The notes under the pieces were generated by a model, which did no database searches, was not told the DNA's origin, and worked only from the letters and a program-made list of their open reading frames with translations. A stretch of 64,000 nucleotides of DNA from JAICXG01 sp036494545 (GTDB lineage Bacteria > Verrucomicrobiota > Verrucomicrobiia > Chthoniobacterales > UBA10450), in contig DASXOB010000007.1 of the NCBI GenBank assembly GCA_036494545.1, positions 434,001 through 498,000 of the forward strand, in the 5' to 3' direction. The position numbers were made by a program, and so were the translations under genes. Shown here piece by piece: positions 33,740 through 42,584 of this stretch (the first letter of the stretch is position 1; the number at the start of each line of letters is the position of its first letter).

Positions 33740-36481
33740 GTGATCCGAGTGCAGTACGAGCGCGGGGTATTTTTGCCGGAAGGAAACGTCTGGCTCGATC
33801 CCTTGGATTCCAAACCCTTCGCCTTTGTTTCGCATGCGCACAGCGATCATATCGCACCCCACGGCGAGATCATCGTTTCGGAGCGGACTTCACGGCTGAT
33901 GCGTGCCCGATTGCCGGGCGAACGCAAAGAACATGTTCTCGATTTCGGAGTTCCCACGACGGTGGATGGACTCCGGGTCACCCTCTTGCCTGCGGGCCAT
34001 ATCTTCGGTTCTGCGCAATTTTTTCTCGAAACAAGAGCCGGCACGCTTCTCTACACTGGCGACTTCAAACTTCGGCCGGGTCGCTCCGCCGAAGCGGCGC
34101 AGTGGAGACGGGCCGACACTCTTATCATGGAAACGACTTATGGCCTGCCCCGTTATCGTCTCCCGCCGACTGACCTGGTCGTGCAACAAATCGTCGCTTT
34201 TTGCCACGAGGCGCTGGCGGACGGGGCGGTGCCAGTTCTGCTTGGGTATTCGTTAGGCAAAGCGCAGGAGATTCTCTGCTCGCTTGCCGAAGCAAATCTG
34301 CGCCCAATGCTGCACGGTTCAGTCTACCGTATGACGCGAATTTACGAGCAGTTTGGTCAGTCGTTCTGCGAGTACGATCGCTACGAGGCCGATGCGGTAG
34401 AAGGCAAAGTGCTGATCTGCCCGCCCAGCGTTAATCGCTCACGCATGATCCAGCGCCTAACGAACAAACGTGTCGCGATGATCAGCGGGTGGGCGGTCGA
34501 GCCAAACGCGATTTACCGTTACCAGGTCGATGCCGCCTTTCCGCTCTCTGATCACGCTGACTATGCTGATCTCCTGCGCTACGTCGAACTGGTAGAACCG
34601 GAGCGCGTCCTTACCTTGCATGGGTTTGCCGCGGCCTTTGCGCGCGACCTGCGCGAACGCGGTATCGAGGCGTGGCCGCTCACAGAAGAACATCAGCTCG
34701 AACTTGCTTTGAAGACGCATCCCGCTTTGGCTGGCGCAGGCAGGCTGCGTGGTACGGACGATGTTCCACCGCCGCAATCCTCCCTAACGCCTAACGAAAA
34801 AGCCGGCGCGGGAGCCAATCCATTGGCTATTTCAGAGTTCGATATTTTCGCGCAACTGGGCGAACAAATCGCCGCCACGCCGGCAAAATTGGAAAAGATT
34901 GGTCTGCTCGCCGACTACCTCCGTACTCTTGCGCCCAATCAACTTCGCACTGCTGCTATTTTCCTCACTGGGAAACCGTTTGCACAGAGCGACCAACGCA
35001 CTTTGCAAACTGGTTGGGCCATCATCTACCGGGCGCTGCTTGTCGCGAGCGGACGAACGGAAGCCGAGTTGCACCGCATCACGAGCAGTTACGGCGACGC
35101 GAGCAAGTCCGCGCTTGAAGCTCTCGAAGGCCGCACCGTTCCCGAACCCTTCTCCTTGGGCGGAGCTCACGCTTTTTTCGAGCAACTGCACAAGACGCGC
35201 GGCCCGACCGCCAAGACCGAACTTCTTCAGGCCCGTCTGCAAAAACTCTCACCGTTGGCCGCTCAGTACCTGGTCAAGATTCTGACCGGCGACCTGCGCA
35301 TCGGCTTGCGCGAGGGGTTGGTTGAGGAGGCGATTGCCCGCGCCTTCGGTGTCTCGCTCGAAGAACTGAAGGAAGCCCACATGTTGTTAGGCGACGTCGG
35401 GCAGACCGCGCTCCTCGCCTCAAGTCGCGAGCTCGATCGCGCGGAGCTGACCCTTTTTCGGCCGATCAAAGTCATGCTCGCCAGCCCAGAGCCAACTGCG
35501 GAAGCGATTTGGGCGCGCTTTGCGACGGAGGCGCCTAACGACTCGGTAGTTTACTTGGAGGACAAGTTTGATGGCATCCGCGCCCAGCTCCATCGGGACC
35601 GAGACCGCGTCGAGCTTTTCTCGCGCGACCTGCGCCGGATCACCGACCAATTTGACGAGATTGCTCACCATGCACGCGCCTTCGAATCCGGAGTGATCCT
35701 CGACGGAGAAATCATGGCTTTTGAGCATGGGAAGAAGCTGACGTTCTTCGATCTACAAAAGCGCCTCGGGCGCAAAAATGAAAGTGCCGATCTCTTCGAC
35801 GCACCTTCGGCCGATGTGCCGGTGGTCTTTGTCGCTTTCGATCTCCTTTGGCTCGATGGGCGCTCGCTTTTGCGCGCGCCGTTACGCGAGCGGCGGGAGT
35901 TGCTTGGCGCCCTAACGATGCCGAAGCACTTCCAAAGAGTGGAGATCTTTCCGGCGCGCTCAGCCGACGAGATCGAGGCTGCTTTCCGGATGGCGCGCCG
36001 GCGCTTGAACGAGGGATTAATGATCAAAGATCCGGAAAGCCCATACACTCCGGGGCGACGCGGACTTTCGTGGTTCAAGCTAAAAAAGGAGCTGGCCACG
36101 CTCGACGTCGTGGTGGTGGCCGCCGAGCTGGGACATGGCAAACGCAATCATGTCTTGAGCGACTATACCTTCGCGGTATGGGACGATGAAACTGGCCGGC
36201 TGCTCCCGATCGGCAAAGCCTACAGCGGCCTAACGGATGTGGAAATCGGGGAGTTAACGGAGCACTTTCGTCGCAACGCGATCCACGATCGAGGACGTTA
36301 TCTCGAAGTGAAGCCGAATGTTGTTTTGGAGGTTGCCTTTGATTCCATCCAACCAAGCACCCGCCACGCGAGCGGCCTTGCCTTGCGCTTCCCGCGCATC
36401 AAAGCCATCCGGCGAGACAAAACGGTGGATGCAATCGACACCCTCTCCTACGCGCGCAAGTTGGCGAAGGAGACTCGTTAG
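33740..36481 (+). CDS. Fused metallo-beta-lactamase exonuclease and ATP-dependent DNA ligase
   Basis: One 913-residue frame contains two enzymes. Residues 1-335 are a beta-CASP metallo-beta-lactamase nuclease (metal motif SHAHSDH at 31-37, LPAGHIFGSAQF, LYTGDFKLRPG, PLSDHADY) of the ligase-associated exonuclease type. Residues 375-913 are an ATP-dependent DNA ligase: helical N-terminal domain, adenylation lysine K609 in EDKFDGIRAQ, DGEIMAF, WFKLKKE, and an OB-fold C-terminus. The two activities are usually separate neighbouring genes in a bacterial repair cluster with an Lhr-type helicase and a phosphoesterase. Those two partners are not seen here. The start is GTG at 33740. The stop TAG lies in a motif copy; five other copies are inside the gene. 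Confidence 0.9.
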   Translation: MIRVQYERGVFLPEGNVWLDPLDSKPFAFVSHAHSDHIAPHGEIIVSERTSRLMRARLPGERKEHVLDFGVPTTVDGLRVTLLPAGHIFGSAQFFLETRAGTLLYTGDFKLRPGRSAEAAQWRRADTLIMETTYGLPRYRLPPTDLVVQQIVAFCHEALADGAVPVLLGYSLGKAQEILCSLAEANLRPMLHGSVYRMTRIYEQFGQSFCEYDRYEADAVEGKVLICPPSVNRSRMIQRLTNKRVAMISGWAVEPNAIYRYQVDAAFPLSDHADYADLLRYVELVEPERVLTLHGFAAAFARDLRERGIEAWPLTEEHQLELALKTHPALAGAGRLRGTDDVPPPQSSLTPNEKAGAGANPLAISEFDIFAQLGEQIAATPAKLEKIGLLADYLRTLAPNQLRTAAIFLTGKPFAQSDQRTLQTGWAIIYRALLVASGRTEAELHRITSSYGDASKSALEALEGRTVPEPFSLGGAHAFFEQLHKTRGPTAKTELLQARLQKLSPLAAQYLVKILTGDLRIGLREGLVEEAIARAFGVSLEELKEAHMLLGDVGQTALLASSRELDRAELTLFRPIKVMLASPEPTAEAIWARFATEAPNDSVVYLEDKFDGIRAQLHRDRDRVELFSRDLRRITDQFDEIAHHARAFESGVILDGEIMAFEHGKKLTFFDLQKRLGRKNESADLFDAPSADVPVVFVAFDLLWLDGRSLLRAPLRERRELLGALTMPKHFQRVEIFPARSADEIEAAFRMARRRLNEGLMIKDPESPYTPGRRGLSWFKLKKELATLDVVVVAAELGHGKRNHVLSDYTFAVWDDETGRLLPIGKAYSGLTDVEIGELTEHFRRNAIHDRGRYLEVKPNVVLEVAFDSIQPSTRHASGLALRFPRIKAIRRDKTVDAIDTLSYARKLAKETR

Positions 36482-36567
36482 GGCGTCGCGATATCCCTCT
36501 CAACTGCTGTCTCCGGACAAGTGCATTCGGCGCTGGAGAAGCTTTCGCTCAATTTCATTTTGCCTGC

Positions 36568-36828
36568 TTAGTTTGTGTTTTTGTTAGGCGGTTGCTGGGG
36601 AGGAGTTGCCGGTTCAGGTGCAGGAGTTCCCACCGGCTCCATCTTTGCCTTCGACACACCGGGAGCGACAGCTCTTCCTGGCGTGGTCCGCGTGGAGCGA
36701 TGCGAGTCTGTCCTGTCCACTTGCTGCTGGATCTCACTGTTACGTTCGGAGTCCGTTTGTTGTTTTTGGCAGGCGCCGAAGACAACGCAGAAGAACGTCA
36801 ACAGCTCGAAAAGGAAAACTCCCTTCAT
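36568..36828 (-). CDS. Small lipoprotein
   Basis: 86 residues: signal peptide with lipobox (FLFELLTFFCVVFGAC), then a hydrophilic, Pro/Thr/Gln-rich chain without predicted fold, ending PPQQPPNKNTN. The ATG at 36828 is chosen because it begins the signal; the frame upstream to 36942 looks non-coding. It is the last gene of the aroA-cmk-plsC run, separated from the preceding small gene by 64 bp, and converges on the ligase gene. The 86-bp gap after its stop has no obvious terminator. The function is unknown. Confidence 0.6.
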   Translation of the reverse strand: MKGVFLFELLTFFCVVFGACQKQQTDSERNSEIQQQVDRTDSHRSTRTTPGRAVAPGVSKAKMEPVGTPAPEPATPPQQPPNKNTN

Positions 36829-36892
36829 AATCGATGAGATCCAGCCTCGTCTGCTGCGATTATTCAACGGTCCCCAAAGGGCGAGCGATTTG

Positions 36893-37081
36893 TTAATGTT
36901 CGTTTGGGGCAGGCATGGGCGATTCACCAGGCGCGGGAACAATGGTAGTCGTAATTACCTTCGATCGCTGACCATTCTTCCATTGTCCATAGCCCGCGAG
37001 GAAAGCGAAAACGACCAGAATCGCCAACATGAATTTTAGCCCGCTCCCCGGAGCCCGCGTAATGGGGGTAGATTTCTCCAT
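36893..37081 (-). CDS. 62-residue single-pass membrane protein
   Basis: It starts MEKSTPITRAPGSG, has one membrane helix (LKFMLAILVVFAFLAGYG), then a short charged stretch and a Pro-rich end (PAPGESPMPAPNEH). It is embedded in a longer frame whose upstream part is shadow of plsC. Its ATG lies 25 bp after the plsC stop and it is followed by a lipoprotein gene, so it fits an operon. The orientation is probably N-in with the tail outside the cytoplasm. I do not recognise a family. Confidence 0.55.
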   Translation of the reverse strand: MEKSTPITRAPGSGLKFMLAILVVFAFLAGYGQWKNGQRSKVITTTIVPAPGESPMPAPNEH

Positions 37082-37106
37082 TGCGGAATATGAACGAGAG
37101 CGTGGG

Positions 37107-37721
37107 TTATTCCACCCGTAAGGCCGCAATTGCATCCATGACTTTATGGCTGAGGCGGAAATAGACGTCGCGGTTGCTGCCTTGCAAATCAGCCTCTGTA
37201 AACCGAAGCGGCTCGCCCACCACGATCGCGATCGGATGAAGACGCAGTCGTCCTCCGCCACGTGGCAGGGCTTCATGCGCGCCAAAGATGCGCATGGGTA
37301 CAACGGGGGCGTGCGTTTTCGCAATGACGAATCCGAGCCCGGGCTGCGGCGGCTGCAGGTTGCCGTCGAGCGTGCGGGAGCCTTCGGGAAAAACCAGCAC
37401 GCAATGATCGTCGCGCAGAATGCGAATGAGAGCCTTGAGCGCGCTGCGATCTCCGCCTTCCTGATCAACCGGAATGACATTGAGCCTCGGCAAAAGCCAA
37501 CCGAGAACCGGAAGATCGAGGAGCGTCTTACGCGCGAGAAAATAGATCGCCCGTCGACAAGCGATTCCCGCAAGCGGCGGATCGAGATAGCTTTGGTGGT
37601 TCATTGCCAGTATGACCGGACCTTCCTGAATGACACGGTCGGGATGGATGACGCGGAAGTGGAAGAGAAGCTTTCCAACAAGGCGCGTCAGATGGTAGAC
37701 GGCGAAATACCAGGGGTTCAC
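37107..37721 (-). CDS. plsC: 1-acyl-sn-glycerol-3-phosphate acyltransferase
   Basis: Transfers an acyl chain to lysophosphatidate to make phosphatidate at the inner membrane. The 204-residue protein has the acyltransferase motif NHQSYLDP (His42-x4-Asp47), FLARKTLLDLPVLGWLL, the substrate motif FPEGSRTLDG and VPMRIFGA. Its start overlaps the cmk stop by 4 bp (ATGA). cmk-plsC linkage is widespread, as both feed phospholipid synthesis (CMP/CTP and phosphatidate). Confidence 0.9.
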   Translation of the reverse strand: MNPWYFAVYHLTRLVGKLLFHFRVIHPDRVIQEGPVILAMNHQSYLDPPLAGIACRRAIYFLARKTLLDLPVLGWLLPRLNVIPVDQEGGDRSALKALIRILRDDHCVLVFPEGSRTLDGNLQPPQPGLGFVIAKTHAPVVPMRIFGAHEALPRGGGRLRLHPIAIVVGEPLRFTEADLQGSNRDVYFRLSHKVMDAIAALRVE

Positions 37722-38380
37722 TGCGCGATCGCCAGGCCTTTGAGTTTCAGACGGCCAATGATTTCGCCGACCACGCCGTCGATCGTCAAACTCGAGCTAT
37801 CGATGACATGAGCATCATCGGCGATAATGAGGGGCGAAGCGCGCCTGGAAGAATCAGCTTTGTCGCGAGCACTAATTCGATCCCGTAGACCCTGCGCCTC
37901 ACGTCGGCGGAGGCGGATGTCGGGCGAGGCATCGATGTAGAATTTGTAGGGCGTATCGGGGAAAACAACGGAGCCGATATCGCGGCCTTCCATCACCAGA
38001 TCGTTCGTTAGGGCATAGCGCCGGAGATGATCGACCAGAATTTCTCGCACGCGCGGCACGCTGCTGACTAACGAGACGTTGTCATTCACTTTGTCCTGGT
38101 GAAGGAACGGCTCGGGATCGAGGTCGCCGATGAGGAGGATGGAATCGTGGTCGCGCAGTGTGGAGCGCAGGGCCGCTTTCTCAGCCAACTCGACGATCGC
38201 AGTGTGATCGCCTAACAGGATGCCGCGCTCGAGCGCGAGCCAGGTGATGGCGCGATACATCGCGCCGGAATTTACATAGACAAATCCGAGCCGGCGGGCC
38301 AGCTCACGTGCCACGCTGCTCTTACCGGAAGCAGCCGGTCCATCGATCGCGACGATGGTGTGCGCGCTCGCGGTCTTCAT
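37718..38380 (-). CDS. cmk: Cytidylate kinase
   Basis: Phosphorylates CMP and dCMP. The P-loop IAIDGPAASGKSSVAREL (usual GxxxxGK[ST]), FVYVNSGAMYRAITWLAL, VMEGRDIGSVVFPDTPYKFY and the C-terminal LIIADDAHVIDSSSLTIDGV are all present. The length of 220 residues is typical. It lies 20 bp downstream of aroA and overlaps plsC by 4 bp; aroA-cmk is one of the best conserved gene pairs in bacteria. Confidence 0.94.
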   Translation of the reverse strand: MKTASAHTIVAIDGPAASGKSSVARELARRLGFVYVNSGAMYRAITWLALERGILLGDHTAIVELAEKAALRSTLRDHDSILLIGDLDPEPFLHQDKVNDNVSLVSSVPRVREILVDHLRRYALTNDLVMEGRDIGSVVFPDTPYKFYIDASPDIRLRRREAQGLRDRISARDKADSSRRASPLIIADDAHVIDSSSLTIDGVVGEIIGRLKLKGLAIAQ

Positions 38381-38400
38381 CGCGTCATACGTTTCTGGCG

Positions 38401-39753
38401 CTACTCCTCCTCGACTCGAGCAGGCGAAAGCGAGCTAATAACCGGCGTGGTCGTGCGGAAGCCCTTCGGGTTCGCGATTTCGTTCAACATCTTTGTGAAA
38501 CCTGGATAGGAAGTTGTGACGCAGTCGACATCCTGAATGACGGTCTCGCCTTCGGCAAAAAGTCCGGCGATCGCAAAAGCCATCGCGATGCGGTGATCGC
38601 CGAAACTCGAGAGCCGCGCACCATGGAGTGGGGCGCGTCCATGGATCTCCAGGCCGTCGCTCAGCTCGATGACCTGCGCGCCCATGGAACGTAGATTGTG
38701 CGCGATGGCGGCGATACGATCACTTTCTTTCACACGCAACTCCTGCGCCTGACGAATAATGGTTGTGCCGCGAGCAAGCGCACCGGCGACGGCGAGAATA
38801 GGCAGCTCATCGATCAGCTGCGGCACTTCTTTTCCCTGGATAACTGTCCCTTTGAGGTTCGCGCCGGTCACTTCAACTATGCCGCGCGGCTCAACATGTT
38901 CGACGTCTTCGACTGCCTCACGCACCTGCACACCCATCCGCACCAGCACGCCTAGGAATCCCGTGCGGGTGTCGTTTAACCCAACGTCCCTAACGAGAAT
39001 GTGCCCTCCGGGTTGTGCGGCGGCGGCGACCAGCCAGAAAGCGGCCGAGGAAATGTCGCCCGGGATGCTGAAGTCGCGTGACTCCGGAATGTGATCGCCA
39101 AAAACGCTTACACCTTCATCGTCCTTGTGGGTGCGAACGAGGAAATAATTTAGCATCAGCTCAGTGTGGTTGCGGGTCGGGAGCGACTCTTCCACGGTCG
39201 TTTTGCCCTTCGCGAAAAGACCAGCGAGGAGCAGGCAGCCCTTGAGTTGCGCGCTCGCGACAGGCGGTGCGTATCTGATTCCGCGCAGCGCCGCTCCTTC
39301 AATGCGCAAGGGTGCAGTTTCGTTGTCGCCTTCGGCTTCAATTTTCGCACCCATCAGGCGAAGGGGATCGAGGATGCGTCCCATCGGTCGTCGGGAGAGC
39401 GAGCCGTCACCCACCAGCCGGCTGTTGAAGGCTTGTGCGGCAAGGATGCCCGCAAGGAGACGCATGGTAGTTCCCGAGTTGCCGCAGTTGATTGATTCGG
39501 CAGGCGCAGTCAGCTTGCGCTTCTTGCCATGCACGATCAAAACCTCGGGCTCCGGTTGCTCGATCTTGATCCCGAGCGCCTGCATTGCGCGAACAGTGTT
39601 CAGGCAGTCGGCACTGGGCGAAAAGCCGCGCAAAACGCATGGGCCATTAGCAAGCGAAGCAATAATGACGGCACGATGCGAAATGCTCTTGTCGCCCGTG
39701 ACGGTGATCTCCGCTTCAATGCGCGGAGCGCGTTTTATCCGAAGGTCATCCAT
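38401..39753 (-). CDS. aroA: 3-phosphoshikimate 1-carboxyvinyltransferase (EPSP synthase)
   Basis: Sixth step of the shikimate pathway: joins phosphoenolpyruvate to shikimate 3-phosphate. Recognisable motifs are GDKSISHRAVIIASLA, NCGNSGTTMRLLAG (PEP/glyphosate loop), GDGSLSRRPMGRILDPL, SAQLKGCLLLAGL and the catalytic LRVKESDRIAAIA; GDHRIAMAF follows. The ATG at 39753 (MDDLRIKRAP) gives 450 residues; the longer frame to 39831 starts with sequence unlike the family. The C-terminal 20 residues, ending VEEE, extend slightly past the usual end. Confidence 0.95.
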   Translation of the reverse strand: MDDLRIKRAPRIEAEITVTGDKSISHRAVIIASLANGPCVLRGFSPSADCLNTVRAMQALGIKIEQPEPEVLIVHGKKRKLTAPAESINCGNSGTTMRLLAGILAAQAFNSRLVGDGSLSRRPMGRILDPLRLMGAKIEAEGDNETAPLRIEGAALRGIRYAPPVASAQLKGCLLLAGLFAKGKTTVEESLPTRNHTELMLNYFLVRTHKDDEGVSVFGDHIPESRDFSIPGDISSAAFWLVAAAAQPGGHILVRDVGLNDTRTGFLGVLVRMGVQVREAVEDVEHVEPRGIVEVTGANLKGTVIQGKEVPQLIDELPILAVAGALARGTTIIRQAQELRVKESDRIAAIAHNLRSMGAQVIELSDGLEIHGRAPLHGARLSSFGDHRIAMAFAIAGLFAEGETVIQDVDCVTTSYPGFTKMLNEIANPKGFRTTTPVISSLSPARVEEE

Positions 39754-39890
39754 GAAAGCAAAGAGCGCCGCCTGCCAGCTGAGCGTCGGGCGAGGAGAAG
39801 AATCCCAAGTTGCGGACAAATGTCCAGCCACCGCGTTCGAGCCAGAACCTGTTCAGGCCGAAAACCCCGGGTTCTGAAAAATTCAGTTCG

Positions 39891-40286
39891 TTAAGGAACG
39901 AGAAAGATTTTATTCGTGTAGGGGTCGCGCACTTCTGTGCCCGGCGGAAAGCCGCGTACGTCGACGTAGCCCTGGTTAGGCGCATAGGGACTGGTGACAA
40001 AGCCCGGTTTGTTAGGCACAGGAATTCCGTAGGGGATGTCGCCCTTGGTTTGCTTGACTGCGCCCGCCGTTGCTGTTTCGGGGGAAGGTGAGGGCTGCGC
40101 AGCAGCCGTGTTTTCTGCTGGCGGCGGCGGTGGTGGCGTCGGCTGTGCAAAAGGCTGCTGCACGGGCTGATATTGCGTCTCGGTTGGCGGAGGGTAGGTA
40201 GCCGCATGGCGCGGTGGCGGCTCAGGTTCGGAGCAGGCAGCAAGAGCGAGGGCCGTTAGAAGCGCGAGCGAGATCGGTCGTTTCAT
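39891..40286 (-). CDS. Proline-rich lipoprotein
   Basis: 131 residues. The signal peptide SLALLTALALAAC ends in a lipobox, a Pro/Gln/Ala-rich linker follows, and the C-terminal 50 residues (GIPVPNKPGFVTSPYAPNQG, VDVRGFPPGTEVRDPYTNKI) form a short module found in small envelope proteins of related bacteria as far as I recall. It is upstream of aroA on the same strand, about 140 bp away. The location is outer membrane or periplasm; the function is unknown. Confidence 0.65.
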   Translation of the reverse strand: MKRPISLALLTALALAACSEPEPPPRHAATYPPPTETQYQPVQQPFAQPTPPPPPPAENTAAAQPSPSPETATAGAVKQTKGDIPYGIPVPNKPGFVTSPYAPNQGYVDVRGFPPGTEVRDPYTNKIFLVP

Positions 40287-40430
40287 AGCAATGGCGGCAG
40301 GTTGGACAGGTCTGTCAGTGTTCTAATTCATTCGCTTGGGAGTGACAAAGGGTTTTTGTTTTGTTCACCGCCACGACAAACATCCCATAAATATACAAAT
40401 TCCTGGTGTCTTCTTTCCGAATCATAAAAA

Positions 40431-41618
40431 ATGGAGCCTGAGCGAGAGAGTATTTTGATCGTGGATGACGACCATGCGAGTCGGAGAATGCTGGCGCGAG
40501 CGTTGACCGATTCGGGCTATGTCTGCCACGAGAGTGCCACCGGAGCGGAGGCGCTGGAAAGCCTGCACGCGCAAACGCCCTCGCTTGTTCTGCTCGATTT
40601 TCACATGCCGGAACTTAATGGCGCGGAAGTGGTCACCCGTTTGCGGGCGGAGAAAAATGCCGAACTCGCTCAAGTACCGGCCATCATGCTGACGGGCGAT
40701 GGCGGGGAAGCAAGTGAACTGCGCTGTCTCGAAGCGGGAGCGAATGACTTCGTAACCAAGCCGATCAATCTCGCGGTCTTGCGAGCGCGGATTGAAACAC
40801 AGCTCCGTCTTCGATCGATGCGGCGGCAGTTACAGGAACAGAACGACGAGTTGGAGGCATGGCGCAAAAATCTGGAACGGGATCTGGCGGCGGCGCGCCT
40901 CACCCAGCAATCACTCATCCCGCATAAGCCGCCGCAGCTGGAGAGTTGGGAGGTAGCCGCGGTTTATCGGCCGGTTATTCAAGTGGGCGGCGACATTTAT
41001 GGCTGGCTCCGCATGAGCGACGGACGAATCCTTTTCTGGATTGCGGATGCGACTGGTCACGGCGCGGCGGCGGCGTTGCTCACCACGTTGGCAAAACTCC
41101 TCTTCCACCACGCGAGCGCCGAAAATCCACGGCCTTCGGAAATCATGGAGGCGGTGAATAACGATTTGCGCAGTATTTTTGGCGCGCGCTCTTTTATGAC
41201 TGCGATGTGCGTGGCGCTCGATCCGCTAACTGGCAAAGCGAGTGTAGTGGGCGCCGGCCATCCGCCCTTGCTCGTGATGCGCCAGGGTGAGGCGGCCGAA
41301 TTGATCGTTTCCGCCGCGCCGCCATTAGGCTTGCTTGAGCGTTCAGAGTTTGCGGAGACGACCGTCGAATTGCTGCCGGGCGACGGATTTTTTCTTCATA
41401 CCGACGGACTTTATGTTTCTTCCGGGCGCAACGCGGCCCGCTGGACACCGCAACGTTTGCAAGGGCTGCTGGATCGGCCTAACGAAACTGCGGAGGCGCT
41501 GCTCGCGCGAATCTTGCAAACCATTGCGCCTAACGAAAAGGAGCCATTGGCCGATGATCTCGCCGCGCTGGTCGTACGTCATGCCCCTGAGAAAATCTTT
41601 TCCAAGGGAGAAAATTAG
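40431..41618 (+). CDS. Response regulator with SpoIIE/PP2C phosphatase output
   Basis: 395 residues. A receiver domain (acidic pocket VDDDH, phospho-acceptor Asp56 in LLDFHMP, Thr in MLTGD, Lys in TKPIN) is joined by a coiled coil (RSMRRQLQEQNDELEAWRKN) to a PP2C/SpoIIE domain with VGGDIYGW, IADATGHGAAAAL, LHTDGLY and ADDLAALVV. Phosphorylation of the receiver would control dephosphorylation of a STAS antagonist or similar target. It is the second such phosphatase in the window, so at least two inputs may reach one partner switch. The AT-rich stretch CATAAATATACAAAT before the start may contain the promoter. Confidence 0.9.
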   Translation: MEPERESILIVDDDHASRRMLARALTDSGYVCHESATGAEALESLHAQTPSLVLLDFHMPELNGAEVVTRLRAEKNAELAQVPAIMLTGDGGEASELRCLEAGANDFVTKPINLAVLRARIETQLRLRSMRRQLQEQNDELEAWRKNLERDLAAARLTQQSLIPHKPPQLESWEVAAVYRPVIQVGGDIYGWLRMSDGRILFWIADATGHGAAAALLTTLAKLLFHHASAENPRPSEIMEAVNNDLRSIFGARSFMTAMCVALDPLTGKASVVGAGHPPLLVMRQGEAAELIVSAAPPLGLLERSEFAETTVELLPGDGFFLHTDGLYVSSGRNAARWTPQRLQGLLDRPNETAEALLARILQTIAPNEKEPLADDLAALVVRHAPEKIFSKGEN

Positions 41619-41655
41619 TGTTGCTCTCCTGCAGCCCAACGATTAATCAGCGTCT

Positions 41656-41943
41656 ATGCCCAAAACCACAGCCAAAAAAACGTCCTCAAAACGTAAGCCG
41701 AATGCCGCCTTCATGAGGCCGGTTCAGCCGGATGATAAACTCGCCGCGGTCGTCGGTTCAAAGCCACTGCCGCGCTCGGAACTCACCAAGAAGCTCTGGG
41801 ACTACATCAAGAAGAATGGTCTGCAGGACAAAAAGAAACGCACGCAGATCAATGCCGATGAAAACCTGCGACCAGTCTTCAACGGCAAGAGCCAGGTGAG
41901 CATGTTCGAGATGACGAAACTCGTCTCGGGTCATCTGCGCTAA
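41656..41943 (+). CDS. SWIB/MDM2-domain protein
   Basis: 95 residues: a Lys/Thr/Ser-rich basic N-terminus (PKTTAKKTSSKRKPNAAF), then a SWIB domain: LPRSELTKKLWDYIKKNG, LQDKKKRTQINADENLRPVF and SMFEMTKLVSGHL match the p53-binding-pocket-like fold. Such domains occur in eukaryotic chromatin remodellers and, as stand-alone or topoisomerase-fused proteins, in chlamydiae and some other bacteria. The basic tail suggests DNA association. It follows the response regulator after 37 bp with a strong hairpin after its own stop. Confidence 0.85.
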   Translation: MPKTTAKKTSSKRKPNAAFMRPVQPDDKLAAVVGSKPLPRSELTKKLWDYIKKNGLQDKKKRTQINADENLRPVFNGKSQVSMFEMTKLVSGHLR

Positions 41944-42002
41944 GGCCTCGTTTTGGGGAATCTGTTTCTGCCTCGCGGATAGATGCGGGGATTCTTTGAC
42001 TT

Positions 42003-42032
42003 GCCCGCGAACAGTCTACCCTGTTCGCGGGC
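42003..42032 (+). terminator. Perfect 12-bp hairpin after the SWIB gene
   Basis: GCCCGCGAACAG (42003-42014) and CTGTTCGCGGGC (42021-42032) pair perfectly around TCTACC. There is no T-run, but the position, 60 bp after the SWIB stop and 84 bp before the next start, fits a terminator or RNA 3'-end stabiliser. Confidence 0.6.
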
Positions 42033-42116
42033 GCTCGCGCACACCGGCGCCGGCGCATCTCCAACCCACGCTCTCTTGCACGAAGGGCTTCTCTCGACGA
42101 CCAGTTAGGAGTGAAA

Positions 42117-42557
42117 ATGTTTCGTCTCCTTTCATTGGCGTTCGCGCTTTCGTTGGCCGCTCTTTGTTCTGCGCGAGCAGAGGCAAGCTGGCTCTCCGAC
42201 TATCATAAAGCCCAGGAGGAAGCGAAGACCAGCCACAGGCTTTTGCTCATCAATTTTACCGGATCCGACTGGTGCCCGTGGTGCCTGCGATTGCATCGCG
42301 AGGTTTTTTCCAAGCCAGAATTTGAGGATTACGCGAAGAAGAATCTCGTCTTGTTCATGGCCGATTTCCCGCGAGCGAAACCGATAAGCGACGAAACGCG
42401 CCGACAGAACGAAGAACTCGCGCAGCGTTTCGGGATCGAGGGTTTTCCGACGATCGTAGTCCTGAATGGCGACGGGAAAGCAGTCGGGGTGCTCGGTTAC
42501 GTCGCCGGAGGTCCAACCGCGTTCATCGAAGAATTGAAGAAAATTCCGAAGAGCTAA
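42117..42557 (+). CDS. Secreted thioredoxin-like protein
   Basis: 146 residues with a signal peptide (FRLLSLAFALSLAALCSARA) and a thioredoxin fold: LLINFTGSDWCPWCLRLHRE carries the C-P-W-C redox centre, and FGIEGFPTIVVLNGDGK carries the cis-proline. It resembles the periplasmic thioredoxin_7/DUF255-like reductases. A periplasmic disulphide reductase or chaperone role is likely. AGGAG (42107-42111) lies five bases before the ATG at 42117 and supports this start over the GTG at 42111. The gene converges on a histidine kinase gene across a hairpin made of two motif copies. Confidence 0.85.
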   Translation: MFRLLSLAFALSLAALCSARAEASWLSDYHKAQEEAKTSHRLLLINFTGSDWCPWCLRLHREVFSKPEFEDYAKKNLVLFMADFPRAKPISDETRRQNEELAQRFGIEGFPTIVVLNGDGKAVGVLGYVAGGPTAFIEELKKIPKS

Positions 42558-42584
42558 AGTGGGCTTGTTGGGACGATTATCCAC

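Noticed and set aside
33635..33862. 76-codon upstream extension of the lipoprotein at 33122
   Set aside because: It overlaps the start of the divergent exonuclease-ligase gene and would bury the lipoprotein signal peptide in mid-protein.
36893..37573. 226-codon frame antiparallel in phase to plsC
   Set aside because: Its first 160 codons are a same-strand frame shadow of plsC; only the last 62 codons look like a real gene and are annotated.
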